A stretch of 64,000 nucleotides of DNA, taken from Lunularia cruciata. Its lineage: Eukaryota > Streptophyta > Marchantiopsida > Lunulariales > Lunulariaceae. A model generated the notes under the pieces. It was not told where the DNA came from and did not search any database. It saw only the letters and a program-made list of their open reading frames with translations. The stretch's first letter is position 1; each line of letters begins with the position of its first letter. Where the stretch lies: assembly GCA_948567375.1 (NCBI GenBank), contig OX419759.1:61543493-61607492 (forward strand). The letters run 5' to 3'. Of the stretch, positions 13,507 through 26,480 are shown one piece after another. The position numbers and the translations under genes are program-made.

Positions 13507-13970
13507 TATATTAATATGGAGTTAGTAGATGAGTTAGAAGAGGCTAATAAGTTAGTAAAATTAGCCAAATATAGTTAGGAATTCTAAGAATATCTAGACA
13601 TATCTAGTAAGCTTTTTAGTACAATATTCTAGAAGTACCTAAGAAGCTTTTTGGTGGAAGCTTTTAAGTACCTTCCAAGGATTGGGTAACTTGCATACTA
13701 AGTTAACAATTAGCTTAGCATGTATATCAATTAGGTAGTTCTTAGAATGAAGCTTTCATGGAAGCTTCTTGAGACGCTTATCTTGCACTTCAAGAAGGTA
13801 TCTTTGAGAAGTAAGCTTCCTTGGAAAATTCTCAATAGCCTTATATTTTTCACTGTAATTACCAAAGCCCAAGCTCATGCTAGGCATTTGGAGTTTCCAT
13901 CACTTGAATATTTCCAATGTGACTTCCATTTTATATTCCATCCTCCTATTTCACTCCTTGGTCTTTTACA
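13507..13970 (+). repeat. 5' LTR of E2
   Basis: It starts tatattaatatgg (degenerate tgtaataatatgg) and ends cttttaca, directly followed by the primer binding site. It aligns throughout with 19381-19848, including repeated aagctt-containing blocks. Confidence 0.88.
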
Positions 13971-14061
13971 TTGGTATTAGAGTACAAATAAGATAATAGA
14001 ATCTATGGACCATCAAATCCAATTCCTCCAAACCATTGGGATTTTTGTGTCCATGTACTAC

Positions 14062-14596
14062 TATAACATTTCAAGGACCAAAGAAACCACAAAATAAATA
14101 TAAGAGAAATGTAAAGTTTCATTCTTCAATGTTTTGATGCACCAAAGGAGCACCTTGTCTTTGATATATAACAAAGAAAATCCCTACAAAGTGAGCTACA
14201 CCCTTAGATTAGATATACAGATTGCTGATATGTTGATCCTTGTCTTGTTTGGTTAATCAACCAAGTTTGACCAAAGAGAATCTTTTTGTAAGAAGCTCAG
14301 AATAGCATAGATGAAGTATCATTGGAAAGGTCTTGATGAGACAAAAAAGGGGAAAAAGACAATGCATGTTCTTCCAAAGGGGAGAAAAATCTATTTTTTG
14401 AGGCTTATTTTTTTTTGTTTAGGCCTCCAAAATTGGCTACAAAGTTTTGAGGGTATTTTTTGCCTCTACTCTATTAGCATAAGTATCTTTTGGTGACACC
14501 TCTATCTATCTATTCAGACTATTGTATATAACATCCATAAAGATATTACTAAGCCAATTTCCACTTCTAGATAATTGTTTAGCTAACGGTATTACA
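14062..14596 (-). mobile_element. Solo LTR E of family 1 nested in E2
   Basis: This is a reverse-oriented family-1 LTR ending ggtattaca on the plus strand. Its other end is degenerate (tataacattt for tgtaatactt). It has a perfect 5-bp target duplication, actac, at 14057-14061 and 14597-14601, and lies just inside the 5' end of E2. Confidence 0.88.
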
Positions 14597-16493
14597 ACTA
14601 CCAAAGCATCATTGCACCTAATTCAATATTTCATGTTTTGGGCAAAATTTTCTAAATATGATCAACTTGTTTGAGGAACCATTGATCCTTTTAATTGTCA
14701 TGCTTTAGGATTTATTTTAATATGATCAACTTGTATGAAGAACCATTGATCTGGTCATTTGTAATATATGGAGACTAGTAGATGTGCTACAAAGATTGAG
14801 TGTGGTTTCTTAAACTTAACCCATTTGAAGGTAAGAATTTACCAAGTGCAATGAAGAACTTTGTATTTGATTGTGACTAGTACTCTAAAGCCACAAATCT
14901 TTTAGAAGATAAAAAAAAATCCTTTGGCTTCAAGTCAATTAGATGAAATTGCAAAATTGTGATGGCAATTTTGGATAGATCTACTTAACAAAAATTTATT
15001 GTGCCAATTTTCACATAGTAGGATTTCCCAAGTGTAATCATTAAGAAGTTCCAAGCTGTAAATGGTGCATGACTTGCAAGAGATAGATTGGCAAAGTTGA
15101 GGTTGGATAGCTCTATGCAAAGTTACATCTCTCAATTCTAGAACACCATGATTTTGGATATACACAAAGGCAAAGCCTTTAATTAATTTATGAGAGACTT
15201 GGAAATTAAGCACCAAATTAGAAGTAAAAATATGCAAACCCAATCATTTAGAAGAAGCCATGTAGATGGTTGAGCGCTTTGACTCCTTGGCTACCACAAC
15301 TTGGTCTTGACCTAGACCTCTACAAAACCTATGAAAGCACCAAGCGTGGTTAGACTAGTTGGCACGAATGGGGATTGATGCTATCCAACATAGACCACTT
15401 GGTGTAGCATATCAACAATGGTTGTAATAAAATAGTGTTTACTTTTATTATCACCAATTTGGGCATTGCATTGATGAATGTCAATTCCACAATGGATGAC
15501 CTTGAGTAGTTTCCCAAATGGAGTTTGTGGAGTGTGATGATTAGGGAAATGAAGAATCCTAGTAGGAGGTATCAAACCACTTACTTGGAACTTGACTTGT
15601 TCCAACGGGATTGAAGGCTCAACTTATACAGATTTGATTCATTTGCAATGTGTCATTTGAGCTTGATAATAGAATTGGTAATCTTGGTAACCTTTGAATT
15701 TTGGTTGATTATGGGAGTCCATGCAATTATCAAAGTAAATAGACAGTCATATAAAACTAATGTCAAGTAGCAAATTAATGATTGTGGATAATAAAAAGGG
15801 ATCTATATTCCAAACCTCACAACTTATTGCATTCAAGATTGGAAATGAATATTCTTAGTACTCAAGATTTGTAGTTATTCCTTACACTACGATATCATCT
15901 TAGGTCGTCCTTGGCTTGAATGTCATAAAAATCAATTTGATTAGGCTCAATGATAAATTCAAGTATAACACCAAAGTAAGAATTACTAATTAGATTATTT
16001 GGCACCTTTGAGTAAGACATCTTAGAGTAGTTAATCCTAAGATGAGATGTTTGTTAGTAAAATAATTTTAGAGCAAGCTTTGCAGGAAGATATTTCTATT
16101 TTGTAGTATAGATCAACCTGTTATGCAAAGGAAACTGGATGAAGATCAAAAGCCAATTGTTGATCAAATAGTTATAAAGTTTGTAGATGTGTTTTTAAAG
16201 GATCTTCCAAAGGGATTACCCTTTGATCAAAGTATACCTTTCAAGATCAAGCTATTACTAGGTAGGAATCTTACTAGTAAACCAATTTATTGACTCTCAC
16301 CAAATAAGCTAGTAGAACTTCAAATGACACTTAACAAGTTGTTAGAGAAAGATTTCACATGATATAGTATATCTCCTTAGAGCACACCAATACTCTTTAT
16401 ACAAAATAAGGATAGAGGAATTTGATTTTGTGTTAAGTTTTGTGGCCTTAATAAACAAATTTTGAAGAATCTATTGTCTCAAATTGATAAATT

Positions 16494-16849
16494 TCTATAT
16501 CTATTGTCTCAAATTGATAAATTTTTGGATCATTTAAATGGAGCAAGATACTTCTCCAAGTTGGATCTTGAAAGTGGACTTGGTAGATTCTCATTGATAA
16601 GGAAGATGTGCAAAATACAAATTTTGCACAAGGTATGGGCATTTTGAATGGAAATTTATACTTTTTATGGAAATCTATATCTATTGTCTCAAATTGATAA
16701 ATTTTTGGATCATTTAAATGGAGCAAGATACTTCTCCAAGTTGGATCTTGAAAGTGGACTTGGTAGATTCTCATTGATAAGGAAGATGTGCAAAATACAA
16801 ATTTTGCACAAGGTATGGGCATTTTGAATGGAAATTTATACTTTTTATG
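16494..16849 (+). repeat. 180-bp tandem duplication in E2 RT
   Basis: Bases 16494-16669 and 16674-16849 are identical over 176 bp with a 180-bp period, comparing base by base by eye. The unit covers the RT block around the RYGHFEWKF motif. This identity contrasts with the heavy decay of the element around it. Confidence 0.95.
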
Positions 16850-16867
16850 CTCATTTATGCTCCAAGA

Positions 16868-17125
16868 GTTTTCATGGATAAAACTTATCAAGTGTTGGAA
16901 GGGCTATTTGATAAAAAGGTGGTGTTCTTCTTGGATGATATTTTAATTTATAATAAGATGAAGGAAAAATACAAGAACCATGTATGAGAAGTCTTTGAGA
17001 GTTTTCATGGATAAAATGTATGAAGTGTTGGAAGGGCTCTTTGATAGATAGATGGTGGTGTTCTTGGAAGATATTTTAATTTATAATAAGATGAAGGTAA
17101 AACACAAGAACCATTTTTGAGAAGT
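16868..17125 (+). repeat. Second, diverged tandem duplication in E2 RT (~128 bp)
   Basis: Two units start with gagttttcatggataaaa at 16868 and 16996. Both hold the RT catalytic block: the first reads FLDDILIYNKM and the second LEDILIYNKM. They differ at several sites, so this duplication is older than the 180-bp one next to it. Confidence 0.85.
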
Positions 17126-19380
17126 CTTAAGACAACTATGCAAGTGAAAGTTCTATTACAAGAAGTTGATGTGTACTTTTGCATAAATAGATTACCTTCT
17201 TGGGTCATTAGGTCTCAATGGAGAGGATCAAGATGGAACAGGAGAAAATCAAGGCATTAACAATTGGTGTACTCTTAAGGATACCATAGACTTTTGGGTA
17301 TTTAATATATATGCCAGTTTTTATTTATAGTTCAACTATTATTATGGGCATGTGGTTGCACCATAAAGCAATCTCTTGGAGAAAACATCAAACTTTGAAT
17401 GGACCTTAAAGCACAAAGAAGCATTTCAAGAAATTGAAGCAAATGGTGTCCTCATGTCCACCCTCCAACCATATGATCCTCAACTACCTTGTGTGGTTGA
17501 TTTTGATGCTTCTCACTTTGCTATTAGAGGTGTGTTGCAATGGGATTTTCCAAATGGATTACATCCAATTGCCTTTGTGTCTCGTTGACTAAACACAAAA
17601 GAAAGAAATTACTTTGCTTGGGATCAAGAACCACTTGCAATGGTATATCACATAAAGGTATAAAGACATTATGTTTTGGAGAAACAAGTGATCATGCAAA
17701 CAAGTCACAAACTTTTGCTTAGACCTTACATTTGGAACACATAAAGAATCAACATTATTGATGTGAGGAACAACTATAGTTGTTTGACATCAAGCTTGAG
17801 TACAAACCAAACAAGTTCCAAGTCATCCTTCATGCACCATCATGACAACCTGATTTGGAAATTCTTCCTAAATTTCCCATGATAGTGATAATCATCATGG
17901 TGTCAACCAACTCAAAGGTAAACATAGTGTTCAAGACTTCTTTACAATAGGAACCCTTCTTGTAGCTAATGAAAAGTCATCTTTTATCACAAAATAAGGA
18001 ATAAAACACTTATTCCTTCAAGGATGCACTTTTTTTATGAGGATTGTATCTATGTTCCAACGATGGATGATCTCCAATTTGTGTGGCTTCAAGAAGCCCA
18101 TGACTTACAAATTGTTGGCCATATTAGTGTGTACAAAACCTTGAGTACCTTTTAACATCAATGGTTGTGACTAAACATAGAATGAGAAGTTTCAACCTTT
18201 GTCCAATTTGTGAGAGTTTCCAAGGCAACAAGATTAGTACCTAGGAACTAGGTGAACTTCTTCAACCATTTGCCATTCCAACTACCTAATGGAACATGTA
18301 AGTCTTGAAATCTTGCCCAAGATAGATGAAGGTCATTTGGCCATTATGGTGTTTGTTGATAAACTTAAATTTTCTTGGAGCCTACCATGGATGCTTAAAT
18401 GCTAGCCAAGATTTACTCTAACACTATGTTCAAGCACCATCAGATGTCAAGGGTTCTTATCTCTAATTGTGATCCTCAATTCATTGGTAAAGTTTGGGAA
18501 GTGTTCTTCAAGCTACTTGGCACCAAGCTTGCTTTGTCTACAACCTACCATCCTCAAACTAATGGGCACACCAAACATGAAAATTTCACCTTGAAAGATA
18601 TATTTTATCCCTTTGCTAATGTTCACTACATCAATCGAGATACTTGTCTTGTAGTTGCTAAGTTTGCCTACAATAATTCAAAGTAGGCAAGCACTAAGTT
18701 CTCTCCATTCTTTCTTAATTTTGGGCAAGATCTACTTGTTACAAATTTCATTCTTGCTCCCTTGCCATCTCATGTTCCTCATACTTCCACCTTCTTGTTG
18801 ATGTTATCTAAACCTTTACACCAATCCAAGTCTCATCTTCTTGTTGCTCAAAATTGGCAAAAGAAATATGTCAATTAGTATTATTGTGATCTCACTTTTC
18901 AACTAAGAAATAAGGTCATTCTTTTCTCCAATGACCTTCCTCTCCCACTTGACACCCAAGTTTGTAAACTTGATCTTAATTGGATAGGTCCATTTGAGAT
19001 TACTCAAATCATTCTTTCATTGCCTATTGACTTGCCTTTCCTAGTCATATGCAGATCCATCATTTCATCCATGTTCCAAACTTAAAACTCTTCGTTTCCA
19101 ATCCATCTTTCTTTTCTACTTGTGTTTAACCTCCTCCTCCTCTCATCTTTATCAACAATAATGAGGAATCCAAAGTTAATTATATCCTTATACGTCAAAA
19201 CATCCAAAATCCAATGTTGCTATCAAGGATAGATTGAATATAAGATCTTTAGGAAAATGTATAATCTCCATGATAGCTACATAGGAGACTCTTTCTCATC
19301 ACCAAAATTCACAAATGGCTAGGTAAGATTTTGAAAATTCCATGGCAATGAGGACATCACCAACTAGTGGTGGGAAAATG

Positions 19381-19848
19381 TGTAATAATATGGAGATAGT
19401 ACTTGAGTTAGCAAAGGCTAATAAGTTAGTAAAATGAGCCAAATATATTTAGGAATTTTAAGAATATCTAGAAGTATCTAGTAAGCTTCATGGTAAGATG
19501 TTCTAGAACCACCTAAGAATCTTCTTAGAAGGAAGCTTTTGAGTACCTTCCAAGGATTGGGTAACTTCCACACCAAGTTAAGGGCTAGCTTACCTTGTAT
19601 GCCAAGTAGATGGTTCCTAGAATGAGACTTTTGTAGAAGCTTCTTGTGTAGCTTAACTTGCATTCCAAAAAGGTAAATTTGAGAAGGAAGCTTCCTTGGA
19701 AACTTCTCAAGCACCTTGTATTGCTTCACTATATATACCAAAGCTCAAGCTCATGGTAGGGATTTGGAATTTCCCTCACTTGAGCATTTCCAATATGACT
19801 TCTATTTTAATATTTCATTCTCCTATTTCTCTCCTCAATATTTTTACA
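19381..19848 (+). repeat. 3' LTR of E2
   Basis: It begins tgtaataatatgg after the purine-rich tgg/tgggaaaatg tract and ends tttttaca. The target duplication aagaa follows at once. Confidence 0.9.
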
Positions 19849-21282
19849 AAGAATGACCAAAAGAACAAAGGAGACACAACCATCATACGGCACAAGCCAC
19901 TCTTGAAGCTTTTGCACAATTGGAAACAAAGTTGGAAGAACTTATCAATGAATTTTTTGACTTCAAAGTACAAGTTGTTGGAGTGAGTAAAAGACATAAA
20001 CCTCCTTTGTACACCCGCTACAATAATTGGTGCTCAATATGTGGAAAGACAAGACATGCTAACATTGAGTGCATGAGTAATTGTCCTTCTTCCTCAATAC
20101 AAGTGGAATGGACTCTTGCATGGGGAGTAACAAGAGTAATATATGGAAGAGGATGACCATATATTTGTGGTGAAAAATCTTGCTTCAAGACACCCCCAAC
20201 ACCAACATTCATAGACCCTTAATTTTCACCAAGAGAATTGCTACTAATAAGCTATAACAAAGTGTTTTTCACCATGAAAAAATACTACTCCTAACTTGCA
20301 TTACAATTGTAGAGCACTTAGACACTAGTTAACCAATTGTCCTAAGCTCCATAAGCACATACATTATGTCCTATTGCGTGGGAATTGTAAAGCATCAAGG
20401 TATGTACAAGCTAATTATCCCTACCCACCACTACCAAAACCTCCAATGCAATTTATAAGCATACCCCAAAAAGCTAAAGAAGATGTAGATGACCACCATG
20501 TCACTTTAAAGGATCTTAAGGAAAGAGATTCTCTTCTTGTTGACAAGGATGGATGGCAAGAATTGGAGGTAAAATAAGTAGATACTTGTACACAAAAGCA
20601 AGAAATGAGTGGCTTGTCTCCATTAGAATCAAGTGATTCTCCTAAACCAAAGTTGAAGAGTGTGCATCCTAAGAAATTCATGTATAAAAGGGAGTTGAAA
20701 ATCTTGGTTAAGATCAAATGAAGGGAGAACCAACAACTATAGGAAGAAGATCGTGTGCAAGAGGAAGCCAAAGAGGCACAAGCAGTTAGTAGAACTACTT
20801 TTGAGCCCCCTTAAGATATACACAAAGAAGTTCAAAATATCCATGAAGAAGAAATCCAAAAGGAAAAAGCATCAAAATTGATAGCCATGGTAGGATGAAA
20901 TCAACACCCTAGAATAACCACACTCAAATTCCACCAAAGCACTTCATCAAGTGGGGATAGTAATAGAGAATCCAGCCACAAGCCATTGATAGCTCAGATC
21001 TCCTCTCCAACCACAACCATGGCTCCAATGCTCCTTCCATGATGATGACTTCATCTAAGAAGAAGATAACCTCTTATACACATATTGCACATGAGCCAAC
21101 AATATAAAGTGCTATCTCATGAGATTGACTCCAACAAAGAGCACACTAGAGAAGAAACAATGAAGAGCTAGTTTGGTATTAGGAATAATGCAATAGAACA
21201 TCATTGTAGACTTAGGATCCTCAAAAGTAGATGTAACTTTCAAAAAACTATGGGAGGACTATAAGTTGTATAAGAAGCAATT
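19849..21282 (+). pseudogene. Element H gag zinc knuckle and following region
   Basis: After the E2 target duplication the H gag resumes. An intact CCHC nucleocapsid motif lies at 20034-20075 (CSICGKTRHANIEC, CX2CX4HX4C). The remainder (20160-21282) is lysine-rich, broken coding-like sequence. Just before E3 a segment reads IIVDLGSSKVDVTF (about 21202-21243), which looks like an aspartic protease active-site region. Whether this part belongs to the same element as the protease at 27.8 kb is uncertain, because that segment also has a DLGS motif. Confidence 0.55.
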
Positions 21283-21707
21283 TGTAAAAGATCAAGACCA
21301 AGGAGAGAAATAGGAGAATGGAAGATCACATTGGGACACTTGAATGTGGGAAAAATCCTAATGCCTAGCATGAGCTTTGGCTCTCATATTTATAGGGAGT
21401 ATACAAGGGTCTTGAGAAGCTTCTCAAGAAGCTTCCTTGGGTCACTTTCTTGGAGTGCAAGCCAAATCAACCAAGCAATTTCTCAAGAAGCTTCCTTCTT
21501 GAAGCTATCTACTTGGCATGCAAGTTTAACTGGTTGGAAGTTTCTTGAAGCTTCCTTCTAGGAAAATTTACTTGGAGTGCAAGCTAAGCTAGTGGGAAGC
21601 TTCCTAGGAAGCTTCCTAGATACTTCTAGGATATTCTATGCTAATTTGGCCTATTCAATACTTTGTTTGTCTTGACTAACTTTATTGTTAAACTCCATAT
21701 TGTTACA
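21283..21707 (-). repeat. 3' LTR of E3
   Basis: This 425-bp LTR has repeated gaagcttctcaagaagcttcc-type blocks that form small palindromes around aagctt. It is similar to 27271-27693, with scattered differences. Confidence 0.9.
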
Positions 21708-21749
21708 TATTCCCCCACTGCTAGTTGGTGATGTCCTCATAGCCAATGA

Positions 21750-24700
21750 AGCTTCAAATTCTTGGATGGCCAGTTGTGCATTCAGGAGATGAGAAAGAGG
21801 TTCCCATGAGGCATCATGGAGGGGATACCCTTTCCAAAGGACCTTGTACTCTATATGTTATCGACGGCCTTGTTGAATATGGCAATGCGCAAGGATACGA
21901 TCAACTTTGTACTCCTCATGATCATTGATAGGGATAGGAGGAGGAGGAGGTTGGACTCAATAAGAAAAAGAAGATGGATTAGGAACAAAGGGTTTCAACT
22001 TGGAAATATGAAAGATAGGATGGATGCGCATATGAAACGGCAAGGCAATTGATAAGCAACAAGAGAGATAATTTGGGTGACATCAAAGGGTCCTATCCAA
22101 TTAGGAGCAAGTTTACTAACTTGGGTATCAAGTGGGAGAAGGAGGTTAGTGACTGAGAGCATGACCTTATATCACCAACTTGAAAGCTAAGATCATGATG
22201 GTGATCCGCATATTATTTCTACCTATTTTGAGCAACAAGGAGATGAGATTTGGCTTGTTTGAGGGATTGGGAGATAGTGGTCAAGAAGGTGGAAATATGA
22301 GGGACATGAGAGGAAGGAGGAGCAAGAAGGGAATCTAGAACAAGTGGTCCTGGCCAAAATTGAGAAAGAAAGGAGAGAATTTGGTGCTTACCTGCTTAGG
22401 ATTATTGTATGCAAACTCCGCAATTGCAAGACGTTCATCCCAATTGGTATGGTAAATGTTGACAAAGGCACGAAGCATATCTTCTAAGGTGCAATTTACA
22501 TGTTCAGTTTGAAGATGATAGGCCATGGACAAAGCAAGCTTGGTTACAAGTATTTAGAAGAGTGCTTTCCAAAGCTTTCCAATGAAGCAAGGATCACGGT
22601 CATAGATGAGTACATGCGGCATCCCATGATGCTTGAATACATTTTTGAAGTAGATTTATGCCAAGGTTAGAGCATCCACAACATCAATTGTTGGTGTCAA
22701 ATGGATTTGCTTACTAAGCCTATTCAAAAACACCATAACTGTTGTGTGACCTTGTTTTGTCTTGGGCAAGAAGATGATGAGATCTAAGCTCATATGTTCC
22801 CAACAAGTATATGGAATAGGGAGTGATTGAAGGAGTCCACTTGGTTTCTAGTTATTGGCCTTTTTGCATTGGTAACACTCACATGATTGGACAAACTATC
22901 AAACATCTCATGCCATGTTCGGTCACCACCATTAGCATTGGAGGGTACCCGAGGTCTTGTCCATACCCATGTGACCAACAATTGGTAAATCATAAGCGTC
23001 TTGAAGGCGCACAAGTTGGAGATCACCTTTAGTGGGAATATAGATCTGGTCCTCATGGAAAAGAAGGCCTTCCTTGAAGAAGAAGGTGTTGTATTCCTTG
23101 TTGCATGCTGCAAGATGACCATGTACCATTTGGAAGAAGAGATCTTGTTGTAGAGTTGACCAAAACTTGTTTTGGACCTTGGAGTCAATTGACACCGACA
23201 TAATTACTGTTGTAATGAGAGATGACCATGTACCATTTGGAAGAAGAGATCTTGTTGTAGAGTTGACCAAAACTTGTTTTGAACCTTGGAGTCAATTGAC
23301 ACCGACATAATTACTGTTGTAATGAGAGGAAGAGATTTCAAATCAGGTCATCATGATAGGGCATCAAGGATGACATCAAACCAACTAGTTTGTACTCAAG
23401 TTTAGTGTCAAAAAATTGGAGTTGCTCCTCCCATTGATGATGTTGACTCTTCATGTGTTCCAAGTGTAAGGTCTGCAACAATGGTTTGTGATCAGTTTGC
23501 ATGATCATTTGTTTCTTTTAGAAGTAATGCCTCCATACCTTGGTGGCATATACCATTGCAAGTTTTTCCCAATCTCAAGTAGAGTAATTTCTTTCAATTG
23601 TATTTAGTTGTTGAGACACAAAGGCAATGGGATGGAGTCCATATGGAAATTCCTACTACAACACGATAAGTTAGAAGCATCAAAATCAATCACACAAGGT
23701 AGCTGAGGATCATATGGTTGAAGAATGGGTCTTGAAGACACCATATGTTTCAACTTTTGGAATGCTTCTTTTTGTTTGGTGGTCCACTAAAAGCTCAAGT
23801 TCTTCCTCAAGAGGTCAATCAATGGTGCAGCCACATGAGCATAATAGTGGATGAACCATTGGTAAAAACAAGCCAATCTATTAAATGCCCACACATCTAT
23901 AGCATCCTTTGGAGTAGGCCAGTAATGGCCTTGATTTTCTCCTCTTTCATCTTGATCTCCTCCAATGAGATCTTGTGATCCACAAAGGTGATTTCCTTTT
24001 GCCAAAAGACACACTTCAACTTCTTGTAGTAAAATTTCCACTATTGTAGTTGTCTTAGGACTTCTTGCATGTGATTCATGTGTTTTGCCTCTCTTTTGCT
24101 ATAGATTAATATATCATCCAAGAACATCACCACATACCAATCCAAGAGTCCATCCAACACTTGATGCATCTAATCCATGAAGACTGTTGGAGCATTAATG
24201 AGCCCAAAAGGTAGAGCTTTCTATTTGAAATGCCCATACCTTGTGCAAAAGGTAGTCTTTTGCACATCCTCCCTATCAATATGGATTTGCCAATAGCCGC
24301 TACGTAGATCTAACATAGAGAAGTATTGTGCTCTACTCAATTGATCAAGCAAGTCATTGATCTAAGGCAAGGGATATGCATTCTTCATTATTTGGTTATT
24401 AAGCACACGGTAATCAATATAGAAACAAAATCCTCCATCCTTCTTTGGAACAAATAGTACCGGTGCTCCCTAAGGAGATGTACTATGTCATATAAAATCC
24501 TTGTCCAACAACTCTATAAGTATTGTTTGCAACTCTTCCAACTCCTTTGGTGAGAGCTAATAGATTGGTGTACTCATTGGAGTACTCTTTGGTAATAACT
24601 CAATCTTGAACAGCCAACCTCGATCGGAAGGTAACCCTTTGGCAGATCATTCAAAAACATGTTTGCAAACTTTTGAACTATCCGATCAACCATTGCTTGA

Positions 24701-26480
24701 TGGGGCTCTTGACACTCTTCAGATTGTCTTTGTACAATTGACTTGATCCGCAAGGCAAAAACAAACTTATTTGCCTCCAAAGCTTACTCTATGGCTGCTT
24801 CACTAACAAAATTCCCATCTAGGGACTTGTCTCTCTCCAAAGCTTGCTCTATGGTTGTCTTCCTAGCAAACTTCCCATCTTGGGATTCATCTCCTTTCAA
24901 GGCTTGCTCTTTGGCTACCTTCTCAACAAACTTCCCATCTTGGGACCGACTATTCTTAGGTATTTTACTAAGAGGTGCTATACAACCTAATTGGAAATTC
25001 CTACCTTGGTGTTCTACTTGAATTTGTTGTCGTGTCTAATCAAATTGAACCTTATGATGTTCAAGCCAAGGTAGTCCTAGATTGACATCGTAGTGTAGAG
25101 GTGCCACTACAAACCTCATACACTCCAAATACTCCTTCCTAATCTTGAAGGTAATAGGATGCAAGGTAGGGAATGCAGAACCCTTTCTACCATCCGCCAT
25201 CATCAATCTAATTCCAATTATTGGTTTGATAGGAATACCCAATTCCTTTACTACTTGCATAGACATGCAATTCTCTGAACTTCCAAAATTGACCAAAATC
25301 TTACAACCCCTATTTGATATCATACCTTGCAAGTGAAGCAAACTTGCATAGTAGGAGACTTCAATCCCATTGGAACTAATCAAGCTCCTTGTAGGCGGCT
25401 CAAAATCTCCTACTGGGATTCCTTATATCCTTGATCATTTGCTCCACAAACTCCATCTTGATGACTTGTCAAGATCACCCATCCTTGAGTGGACATTTAG
25501 CAATGTGATGTACCAATTGGTGATAATAAAAACAACCACTATTTTTCATATTTTTTCTCTATTTGCAATACCTAGTGGTCTCCGTTGAATGTCATCAATC
25601 TCCATTGATGCCGACTCCTCCACCCGTGTATAGTGTATAAATAGGTTCCATGGAGGTCAAGATGGAGACCAAGTCAAAACATTTGGCCAACTGCATGGCT
25701 TGCTCTAAGTGTTGTGGCTCTCACATGGTTACATCTAATTTGGTCCTTGATTTCAAGCCCCTTGTAAATTTTTCTAGAGCTTCAGCTTCTAATATATCTG
25801 GAATTTGCATGATGGTATTTTGGAATTGCATGATGTAATTGATGTAACTTCTTATGTAGCCAATCTGTTTCAACTCTATGAACTTATCTTATGCAACTTG
25901 TGTGGCATTAATAGCTTAGAATCACCTAATTATTTCACTCTTGAATTCTACTCACATTGAGAGTGGTGCAAAAATTTTTCATTCAGCTCGGTCCACTCGG
26001 AATTGCCACCATAGTTTTGCTACTCTATCCAATTGGCTAGAAGCCAAGAGAATTTGTTCCACTCATCTTGAAGATTGGTAGCTTCAAATTAACATTTATA
26101 ATCAAACAAAAAATTCTCCACTACACCCGGGAGATTCTTGCCTTTGAATACCTTGAGTTTAGTGAATTGGATTTGATTTTTTCCTTTTCAAATTGGTACC
26201 CTCTCTATGTGCTCTTGTTGTTGATAATCTTGTTCATTCAACAATCAAGTAAGGTGCATGATTTGTTGTTGCATAACAATGATAACCTTGGGCATAGCCA
26301 CCATGGTTGTTACTCTATCATGCCACCCCTAATCTATCTAATTTATTAACACATAGAAGCAACATGTCCATTGTTCTCCATAAGTTACAACTGGAAGCAC
26401 CAAAGGCTCCTCAAATATGGTGATCATATGCAAAAAATCTTGTCAAAAGCATGAGGTGATGAATTGTGTGAAATGATGCT
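21750..26480 (-). pseudogene. Broken gag-pol-chromodomain of E3
   Basis: Read on the minus strand from high to low coordinates. Gag covers about 26480-25440, with a knuckle near 25515-25470 that reads CFYYHQLVHHIAKC, its second Cys replaced by Tyr. The protease is at 25383-25036, with active site VNFGSSEN (Asp replaced by Asn) and LGLPWLEHHKV. RT at about 24620-24060 has RYGHFK and the catalytic block YVVMFLDDILIYSK intact. RNase H is at about 23990-23500. Integrase at about 23110-22330 has VGHMGMDKTSGTL and FAYNNPKQVSTKFSPFFLN. The chromodomain at about 21930-21760 has EEYKVDRILAHC, LWKGYPLHDASWEP and LNAQLAIQEFE. Confidence 0.88.
23113..23326 (-). repeat. 107-bp tandem duplication in E3 integrase region
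   Basis: Units 23113-23219 and 23220-23326 match except for one base (ttttggacc versus ttttgaacc). The duplication is much younger than the element in which it lies. Confidence 0.95.

Larger units (their letters stand above)
14880..19200 (+). pseudogene. Broken gag-pol of E2
   Basis: Gag remnants occupy about 14880-15650, with a degenerate CCHC knuckle (HQFGHCIDECQF) near 15455-15490. Protease remnants lie near 15780-15960. RT at about 16090-17120 contains KFCTRYGHFEWKF and VVFFLDDILIYNKM with the catalytic LDD intact, but it is disrupted by tandem duplications. RNase H at 17376-17690 has QLPCVVDFDASHFAIRGVL and HPIAFVSR. Integrase core at 18390-18690 has LALSTTYHPQTNGHTKHEN, followed by FSPFFLNFGQD. 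The chromodomain expected at the C-terminus (about 19150-19300) is too decayed to read securely. Confidence 0.88.
13507..19848 (+). mobile_element. Ty3/gypsy element E2 (family 2), nearly complete, decayed
   Basis: The LTRs are 13507-13970 and 19381-19848. The primer binding site ttggtattagag lies at 13971-13982, and a perfect 5-bp target duplication, aagaa, at 13502-13506 and 19849-19853. Domain order is gag, protease, RT, RNase H, integrase. It carries the nested solo LTR E (14062-14596) and two internal tandem duplications in RT. It sits within the gag of element H. Confidence 0.92.

Noticed and set aside
16448-16891. 147-codon minus-strand frame with an internal repeat
   Set aside because: It is antisense to the duplicated RT segment of E2. 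The repetition comes from the 180-bp tandem duplication.
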